Assembly: GCF_026151205.1 (NCBI RefSeq)
Contig: NC_087076.1
Location: 250,001 to 310,000, forward strand
Direction of reading: 5' to 3'
DNA length: 60,000 bases
Origin: Bolinopsis microptera
Taxonomy: Eukaryota; Ctenophora; Tentaculata; Lobata; Bolinopsidae
Both the position numbers and the translations under genes were made by a program. Below, in pieces: positions 23,401 through 60,000 of this stretch. Position 1 is the first letter of the stretch. Each line of letters opens with the position of its first letter. The notes beneath the pieces were generated by a model that did not search any database, was not told the origin of the DNA, and saw nothing but the letters and a program-made list of their open reading frames with translations.

Positions 23401-26400
23401 TAGTTATCTTTTGTTCAATCAATTATTCGAATTCCTTTTGAGAGGTTCTTGTAGGTATTAATTTAAAATTCCAGACAAAACATTATAACTCGATACCTTT
23501 AAAAATTACCAAAAAATATATATTAAGGCCTGAGGAGGGTAAAGTTAAACACATATTTTTCAGTTTTCACATAATGTGACAGAGCTGCTGGAGACGAACA
23601 AGAAGAAAAACCTGTATCAAACTCCGACCTTGCGTTCCTGAGATATTGCTCGCCAAAGTTTGAGGTTTACTTGTTATAAATAGTGAAACTTAAACCTAAA
23701 ATTGCTCTCCTAAACATAGGGTAAACCTCAACTTTTGGAAAAGACTGGCCACACCCAGGACCTGCGACTTTGCACAAGTGTTCCTTCGGCTATTTCCCAA
23801 AAAACTTATGTAACAGAATTTTGAATTTTGCCTTTTGCCTTTTTCCTTGAAATATGAGGCTAACTTTCTAAAAAAGTGTAATTTTTAATGAAATTGGGTT
23901 ATAGTTAACCTCATATATCAAGAACAAAGGCAAAATTCAAAATTCTGTTATATGAGTTATTTAAGTATTCATCCGAGGAACACCCTATGTTCAGGAGAGC
24001 AATATTAAGTCTAAGTTTTACTAATAGTAAACCTCAAACTTTGACGCACAATATCTCACAAGCTCAAGGTCGGATTTTTATGCAATTTTGTGTACTTGTT
24101 TATCTCCAGCAGCTATGTCATACATGTGAAAACTTCGCCTTATTACGCAAAAACATTTTGAGCGCTCCTCGAATTGTTTCGAAAATGCGAATGCTAAACA
24201 AATTCACGAGGTACCAAAATATATGTGTTTACCGACGTGTCCAACCCAAGAAAAATGTAGCTTTGTTATTATCAGGTAGCGAACGAACTAGACAGTACTA
24301 AAGAACAGATAAGTTGGATACTATCAGAGATACATATCCTGTTTTCTGGGATAGAAAACGACAATATTCTCTTCACATATCCTCTAAAAAGACTCCAAGT
24401 CCTGTGGGAAGACGTCGTTACTCTCCTCCAAAAACGTAGCAACAAAATCACAGATCTTAGAGAGCAACTTAACGAAACAGAGTCCCAGAGAAAGGACCAA
24501 ATATCAGAACTTTTCAAGCACTACAGCGCTTCGTTCCACGATATCGCGTATTTGAATACGGGCGCAATCAACTTACTGATGGACCTGGAAGTCTACACAT
24601 CCAACCAACTGCTACTAACAAACTACAAACACTACTCCAACATGATTTCTCAGATACAGCTGGAGAACGTGGTCAGGTTAAGACAGTACAGGGTGCGATG
24701 GGAAGAGAGGTTAGCCACCTGGCGAGACCTCCATACTCACCAAACCACTGATAAATTCACTACCTTCATGTACACTCCCGCCATCACTGATTGTCCGGAT
24801 ATTGAGTCAATATCAGAGATGATGAAGTGCGAGCTTAACGGATTGGTAGAACGGAGGTTTAACAAGCTGCAAAGTGTCAGAGAGATGAAACCTCCCTCGT
24901 TTACTTGTAAAACAGTGTTGCGCTGGTATGAAGAGGTGTGTGAGCTTAGCCTCACCTTGGAAAACACGCACCGGAAATACGTTGCTAAGCTAGCTGCTGT
25001 GGGAGACAAAGTTTTGCTAGATTGTGAAACAGTTGCTGACAGAATGTTGGAAACGCTTCAAGAAGAGGGAGTTTGTTCTGATTCTGAAGCTCAAGATCTA
25101 AAGTTTTCTGATCTGATGCCGCTGATCGCTGTGTGGGGCACAAAACACAGAGAGAAGATTCTTCGGTTGGAGGAAAAGTTTTCAGATGAAGCTGCAAAGT
25201 TCAAATCAAACCTTCATTTGCTCTATGACTTCCAAAACGGTGCCGCTAATATTTGGACCGAGTATTGCTCGAGAGTGACTGATAAGAATAGCGAACTATC
25301 AGCCTTGGTGAGGAAATGTCGACGAAAACACGACGAAATCAATCAACGGTTAGAGAGCTCTTTAGACATGGAGATGGACAGAATGAGACAGGACACCAAT
25401 GATTTTGAGTTGAAGAAACATCTGGATAAAGCGACAGAAGCTCTGGAGGAGATTGCTGCTGCTTACACCAATTTCAAACGAGATATGGCCGATGTTATCA
25501 AGACATATCCTGATATGATCTCAAATGAGCTACTCAACTATTCGATGCAGATAAGGAAACATTTAAGTTGCTACACGGAAGAAGATACCAAAGTGGAAGA
25601 TGGAGAGGAAGGACTAGGATCTGACAATGCTTCCATCGGTGGAATTGTCGATCAAGCTCCACACGAGTCGACTGAGAAGGGTGGAGTTGATATCGCGTTC
25701 ATGACAGAAGTCTCGGCGGCAGCACCTCAACAACCACCGTCATACTCTGATGAAAGGTTCAAAGTATTAGAAGAGGGCCTGACTATTGTCTACTTGGAGC
25801 ATCTTGACCTACTAACTCACGAGGTCGCTCAACATTCTGATCAAACCGTAGGGGAGAAGTTGAGTGAGCTGAAAAGCGAAGTTGAACTGCGACATCACAT
25901 CCACAAACCCAGGGTCACTAGAATGAAGTTGGACATTTACAACGTGAGACTGAACGAACTGAAGAACCACGATGAAAGAGTTAAGCAACATGGAGCAGGA
26001 ATTACGCTGGAAATAAGCACCTTGAGAAGCGAGTTCAAGAAGCTCGGCATGGAGCATGATGTGAAGGGAAAGAAATTTAAACAACTTGTGGAGGATTGTG
26101 AAAAGACGCTTCCCACTCTTGAGAAAACTGCTCATTTACAGACCTTACAAAATAAAGTTACTACTGCGTATGAAGGCCATATGAATGTGATAAAGTTGGA
26201 GCTGTCGTCTTTCAGAAATAAAATGGAGATGAAACTAAACGATTTGAGGGAGAGTAACCAGCACTTTGGTTTGGCTTTCAAACCCTTCGCTGAAGGTGGC
26301 AATTTTGGACCGGACGAAATCGAAACGTTCCGGAAGAAACTTGAGAAATGTAACCTCAAGATTGACAACTGTGAAACGTTTATTCTTACCGAACTTGATG

Positions 26401-29138
26401 GAATGGAGTCCAAATGTCTCGATGCCGCAGTTGAGATGACAAGCAGCTTTGAAGCGAGACTGAAGATGCACATTCTCGACGTGGCATTCCTGGAGAAAGT
26501 GAACAGCTGGATGTCAAATTGTCAGGTGAAGATCAAGACGGAGGTTGCCGCCTGCAATATGATGTCCAAGAAGTTGAAAACAAAGATAGAAAGTCTAAGA
26601 AAACTGATCGACAGCTGTGCCAGACCTCATCCTGACAAACCGACTGTAAAACCGGAAGAAGTACTTTCTGCGATTCCCGATATGTACAACTTGTTCCAGC
26701 AGAGAATCATGTATCTAGACTGTGCTAAACCTGCTACTAAAACATCTGTTCAGATAAATCCAGATCACCCTGATTTTCAAATGTCTCGAGAGTCTACGCA
26801 CGATTTCCAAAGTGTCGTTAACCTGACTAAGAATATCCTCACGATGTCCAGAAAATACAGCTCTCCTTCGATGGACTCTGAGTCAGTAACCATTGACAAG
26901 AGAAAACCTATCGTAACGGAGTCTCTTTATCAGTGGTTTATAGCGAAACAGGAAAATCCGAAACCAATGTCCAAACGAGGCAAAAGTCGGGTTGAGACAT
27001 CAGAGCGGACCAAAAGACTCGGCTCTGCCTCTTCTCGATCATCCATGATGTCTGTGGTTCTGACAGACGCGCAGTCATTCATGCCTATTATCAAGAAGAT
27101 TCTCCAGGAGACCCAGGGAGCGCTGTTTATTTCTAGCGAAGCGTACTACACGCAGTACCAAGGTCCTCCCCTTAGAACGGGTATTGCTGAGACTCTGGAG
27201 GGGTGCATGGAGGAGCTAAACAAGCGGTTGAATAATTACTACGTCCAAACTCAGGAGTTTTACAACAAGTGTATTCAGGATCTGAGGAGCATACTGACTG
27301 ATGTCCTTCAGTTGCACATGGAGATTCCACCGCTACTTTACGACGAAATACTGGAGAAATATGTCACTGAGGTATCCCAGAAGACGTCTGTCATAAAACA
27401 TCAGTTTGACCAAAACAGAGCAAAAATAGCTGATCTACGAGAGACCAATAAAGTTCAGTTGAAACCTATTTTAGGACATCCAAATAGAGAAATAGATATG
27501 AATAATCTGTGTAGAAGAGAGGAAGGTAGGGCTTTGGAATCGGGCGATGTTCTTTATGAGTACTACAACGAACTGACCAACACTGAACGTTCCATCGCAC
27601 AAAATTTCATAGAGTCTATAAATTATTGCACAGAGCGGCTCATGAACCTGTTTGACCAGCTGATAACAACAGATGATGTCATCCTTGGAACAGTTGCTGA
27701 AGAGAAGCTGCCTACCACGGTTCTCCTGAAACGGGAGCTTAGAGCCAAGCAGGGCGACCAGACCTCTTTGCCAGGTCTCAGTAGAGAAGGACAACAGATA
27801 AAACTTTTAAGATTAGCCGACATAGCGGTGGATCGAACAGCTTCCTCTAAATCTGAAAACTTTAAAACGGGCAAGTTTACTCCGGTGCACGAGGAAGCGC
27901 TTAGTTCAATGAACAGAGTTTGTGGTGAGTATAAGGAGCGTTTTGGGCTGGTTATGGAGGAAATTGAATCTTTGTCCGCAAAGTGGACTTCCAGCGAAGA
28001 AAAGTGGAAGAGACAGTGGCTGTCTTCCGTTCAACACGTACGTAACTTGTATAAACCTAACAACATTTCTTAGTCTCCTGTTATTCGAGCCCGTTATTTG
28101 AGCTACATCGGTAGAAGTTTGTGTTTTCTGACGTGTTTTTGGTCAAAAAGACTAGGGTTCAGGGAAAAAATCTTCTATTTACATGAAGCAGCTTTAGATT
28201 TAACATGGTAGGTACTAGGTTTTCTTTATTTAGATACTGCGTGGGATGGACCGTCTTCTTTCTTTAGTTCAGGGTTTTTCGCTAAGATGAGAAGTACGGG
28301 GGATAAATTTACGTATCCGTACGCTAAATTGTAAAGTGCCACGTACTTTTCGCTCAAAATTCTATACAATTTTTTTTTGTAATATGAAATTGTCAAGTGT
28401 CGACGCGATAGTTTGAAATTTTGAAGGTAATTAATAGTTTTCCGGTAATAATTAGGTGAGAATCAATATTCAAGGTAATAAAAAAATTAGGATAGAATAA
28501 TTTAAGTCCGTTTTTGAAAAGATCGACGTTCATACTATACTAAGTCGTATGTTACATATATGTATATCTATTATATGTATTATTGTATATATATATAGAT
28601 ATTCAAGACTCATACACAGGTTTTACACACATTTTTTGGACTGTACCTACTTTTCAATACAAATTTAAAAGTACGTATGAAATATCGTATGATATCGTCG
28701 AATTTAGAAGTGTGTCTACTCCGTACTTCTCATCTTAGGTTTGTTGATATAGGTAATTTGAATTCAGATATTTAATTGCGGACAGAGGGTGGTTTTTCAG
28801 TTTCAGATCGTTTTCTACTGATTCCATATTTAACACAAACTGTAATTTATTATTAAGTTTTTTCGCTTTTTGAAATGCTAGGGTCGCTGCTTTTATAACT
28901 TATTCACAGACATAAATTACCAAGAATTTGGCGAAATTGTGCATACATAAATTTAAAATCCAATGTTGATTTTTCGTTTATCTGAATTGTTTGTTTTTTT
29001 TTTCAGAGTGATCAGTACTGCATCCAATTCATCGAATTCTTTCAAAGATTCCACAACGATCCGGATCACTCATCTCGCCAAACCATAAATCACAGATTTT
29101 CTCTTTATCCTGGCTTCAGCGATTTTATGAGACACTAG
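17441..29138 (+). CDS. CCDC180: CCDC180-like coiled-coil cilium protein
   Basis: Five exons fit: 17441-17539 (33 codons), 22750-22899 (50), 23185-23355 (57), 24276-28037 (1254) and 29007-29138 (43 plus stop), all phase 0, giving about 1437 residues. Alternatively exon 4 reads through the GTACGT donor to a stop at 28073, giving 1405 residues. Exon 3 carries a KKSDIIERITESRRQRHKNA-type block that matches CCDC180. Exon 4 is mostly heptad coiled coil: NLLMDLEVYTSNQLLLTNYK and WREDLHTHQ-like regions (DUF4455-like), an acidic break near residue 500, then YYTQYQGPPLRTGIAETLEG and PLLYDEILEKYVTEVSQKT near residues 1090-1190 (DUF4456-like). Vertebrate CCDC180 is about 1650-1700 residues with the same two domains, so some length is missing or lineage-specific. 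The family is ciliary; its mechanism is unclear. The start is the first ATG after a TTTTATAG acceptor. The huge intron 1 (5.2 kb) is full of transposons. Confidence 0.82.
17880..18365. repeat. Left arm of a large inverted repeat in CCDC180 intron 1
   Basis: Runs from AGCAGTTGACCAACTAAC through GGGGGTCCCGGACCCC and CACCGGTGCCTGCGGTGCAG to AAATACATGCGGCACGTGTA. The right arm is its inverse at about 21060-22660, interrupted by two further insertions (21277-21531 and 21593-22476). Between the arms lie a TTAA-family copy and the LINE. Part of the same sequence is found alone at 41458-41800. Confidence 0.85.
18366..18585 (+). mobile_element. Copy of the TTAA-type foldback family
   Basis: GGGGGCAGGGGGGGTCTTTATG, GATATCTATCTGCTACTTTTGG, GAAATTATTGCCGGTCAAAGG and GCGCCCTGAAAATCGAGTC follow in the same order as in the complete element at 37294-37921. 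Preceded by TTTTAAGG. Only one arm is present. Confidence 0.8.
18586..19019. other. Unassigned intronic sequence
   Basis: AT-rich, no reading frame or clear repeat; near 18940-19000 a short inverted pair (GATGAGTTAGGCCTTTAAAA / TTAACCCAGGCCTAACTC) is visible. Confidence 0.4.
19065..20957 (-). CDS. CR1/Jockey-like LINE reverse transcriptase, 5'-truncated
   Basis: An intact 630-codon frame lies in the antisense direction in CCDC180 intron 1. It begins mid-protein at FYSYAKSLSKIKSS, a region that in full elements lies between the endonuclease and the RT, so the APE endonuclease is missing. RT motifs in order: VNYRPVALTSHIIKIYERIL, GFRSGRSCLTQLLSHF, motif A YLDFAKAFDKVDH, motif B GVPQGTVLGPLLFKLFIND and motif C FFADDTRIL with both Asp. 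The C-terminal domain carries SHLEYCCPLWN and MQRRRERYVIIHMWKILH and is complete. Beyond the stop the 3' UTR is very short and ends in a (TAAG)n-like tail (near 19025-19040 on the + strand). An uninterrupted frame implies recent insertion. The 3' tail recurs at 31674-31750. Confidence 0.92.
   Translation of the reverse strand: MFEIVFYSYAKSLSKIKSSISMLFNKRDEIITDPKSMADLLQEQFSSVFSDPDCPDVQDPQFMAADITQPLTDEDFVISDEDIISAISAISPDSGCGPDGVPVCLLKTCAQELCQPIKLIWTESYTLGLVPKFYKETHISPLYKKGNRAHAVNYRPVALTSHIIKIYERILRSTMVKYLDENEILCDNQHGFRSGRSCLTQLLSHFDDIMSGLLSGSDTDAIYLDFAKAFDKVDHRLLIDKLQKYGFNGRILKWLESFLSDRHQHVVLNGVSSFAALVISGVPQGTVLGPLLFKLFINDMKLCVTGSIIRFFADDTRILKHIYTEQDVIVLQQDLDHVIAWAKRNNMVLHEDKFELLVHRGNPNESLYELPFVCQTQTYKVSGGNMLYPTDQVKDLGVIVSSDMSWSHHVSSMASRARKVAAWVLSAFKCRNRITMLTLYKSLIRSHLEYCCPLWNTSKISDIQQIEGVQRTFTSRIWGVQHLDYWQRLKALNLMSMQRRRERYVIIHMWKILHQRCPNDLGILFSTPSRHGIKATIPSLSKSSTQRQQSLYDGSFAVMGPRLWNTIPSDLHLIEDPLLFKAKLSAFLKPFPDNPPVSNYSCPNGNSLLDWSMNKAAAMLQGRSNFSMTQ
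21277..21531 (-). repeat. About 255-bp dispersed repeat, second copy at 40308-40560
   Basis: Shares, inverted, the blocks GCCACATTAACGTTGGG, TTAATTCGGCTGAACCAACA, GTAACGCTTGATT(reverse) and AATTCAATTAAT with 40308-40560. Here it splits the right arm of the large inverted repeat, just after a short repeated GTTGGGGCCGTCTA. Confidence 0.75.
21593..22476. mobile_element. Nested foldback element with CTTACTCGGG ends
   Basis: The left end CCTTACTCGGGAATATTATA pairs with the right end TATAATATTCCCGAGTAAGG. Flanks read TATA on both sides, so TA or TATA is the target. A second inverted block (TCCGCCATATTTTTCCCGGTC, near 21630 and 22400) follows on each side. It sits inside the right arm of the 17.9-22.7 kb inverted repeat and contains a coding-like fragment at 21903-22184. 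Confidence 0.8.
21903..22184 (+). CDS. Unrecognised coding-like fragment inside a foldback element
   Basis: A 93-codon open frame starts at GTG and has no ATG before residue 9. It reads with ordinary amino-acid use: HGGLIQITGAVEDAKPRRSP, IPLPSGGQEIKLRLTFRAVA, then PLADKMKVLLRQQYNFEFDD, followed by an Asn/Asp/Glu-rich tail. I do not recognise the family. Position inside terminal inverted repeats suggests a remnant or C-terminal exon of the element's own protein, or a captured host exon: ATCCCGCTAG just upstream could be a splice acceptor. It is unlikely to be a CCDC180 exon, since it ends in a stop. Confidence 0.4.
   Translation: MSKLCHYFMVHGGLIQITGAVEDAKPRRSPIPLPSGGQEIKLRLTFRAVAPLADKMKVLLRQQYNFEFDDQQQGDINNDNGGDISDNENENTL
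23527..24130. mobile_element. TTAA-type foldback family B copy in CCDC180 intron 3
   Basis: TTAA (23523-23526) is followed by GGCCTGAGGAGGGTAAAGTT and TTCACATAATGTGACAGAGC; the inverse, TATCTCCAGCAGCTATGTCA then CATGTGAAAAC, appears near 24098-24132. Interior blocks (AACCTCATATATCAAGAAC, TTTTGGAAAAGACTGGCCAC) recur at 15300, 39340 and 53050. The right terminal TTAA is eroded. The element ends about 145 bp before exon 4. Confidence 0.75.
28074..29006 (+). other. CCDC180 last intron or 3' region
   Basis: AT-rich. AGATGAGAAGTACGG (28285) and its inverse CCGTACTTCTCATCT (28720) bound about 450 bp with inner inverted similarity (TACGTAC-like, ATATCGTATGATATCG), so a degraded foldback element is likely. 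A strong acceptor (poly-T then CAG, 29006) ends the stretch and supports a final exon at 29007. Confidence 0.55.
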
Positions 29139-29216
29139 AAAATGATTTAAGCATAACCAGAAAATTTATATTTGAAATAATTTATCAAGTTGTTAAGTCA
29201 TTTTAGCATTACATGT

Positions 29217-29222
29217 ATTAAA
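29217..29222 (+). promoter_or_regulatory. Possible polyadenylation signal of the CCDC180-like gene
   Basis: ATTAAA lies 79 nt after the stop at 29138 and 94 nt before the next gene's ATG. It is a common variant signal, but in such AT-rich DNA it may be chance. Confidence 0.35.
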
Positions 29223-29315
29223 TCACACTCTTACTGATTCTCCGAATCAAAATAGAATAACCCAAAATTCCACTATAACATATTATATAATATATATTAT
29301 ATAGGGATACATGAA

Positions 29316-60000
<30,685 letters not shown>

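Noticed and set aside
28038-28073. Termination of CCDC180 at 28073 as the only model
   Set aside because: Not excluded, but a GTACGT donor and a strong acceptor with an in-frame 43-codon exon at 29007 make a further exon at least as likely; both are stated in the gene entry.

Overview
This is a 60 kb piece of an AT-rich, intron-rich nuclear genome from a metazoan, most likely an aquatic invertebrate. Evidence: GT-AG introns whose reading phases match, conserved animal cilium proteins, Penelope-like and CR1/Jockey-like retroelement relics, and dense nested foldback transposons. I cannot place it in a phylum.

Layout. Positions 1-8 kb are repeat-dominated: a G-run minisatellite (243-652), a Penelope-like reverse transcriptase ORF (1274-2638), a mariner-type foldback element with a nested repeat (3306-3959), a decayed LINE fragment (4468-4763), a 36-bp satellite of about 29 copies (4871-5929), then about 2 kb of AT-rich sequence. 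From 8 kb onward five genes lie head to tail on the + strand: TMEM232-like (8077-9948, one coding exon), CFAP299 (10302-12281, two exons), CFAP119/CCDC189-like (13753-16525, two exons), CCDC180-like (17441-29138, five exons or four) and a long EFCAB6-like gene with tandem EF-hands (29316 to beyond 60000, 25 exons seen). Exons were joined by matching reading phase at GT-AG (once GC-AG) junctions; there is no transcript support.

All five genes belong to families linked to motile cilia or the sperm flagellum, so the segment is a co-oriented cilium-gene block. Several start codons sit 5-41 nt after an AG that could be a splice acceptor, and the last two genes are only about 0.2-1.2 kb apart. This raises the possibility of spliced-leader trans-splicing or shared transcription, which the sequence alone cannot prove.

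The introns are the other main content. They carry many foldback (terminal inverted repeat) elements whose target-site duplications can be read directly: TTAA (piggyBac type; 37294-37921, 40584-41412), TA (mariner type; 38055-38517, 43068-43573), TTA (Harbinger type; 13049-13220), 8-bp (hAT type; 55605-55920, 43644-44716), and elements ending in long G/C runs (48948-49761, 53221-53940). A 5'-truncated CR1-like LINE (19065-20957) sits inside CCDC180 intron 1. A SINE-like sequence at 31525-31750 ends in that LINE's 3' tail, and a tRNA-headed SINE lies at 56265-56595. Several tandem arrays sit inside foldback elements. No CRISPR array, rRNA or functional tRNA gene was found.
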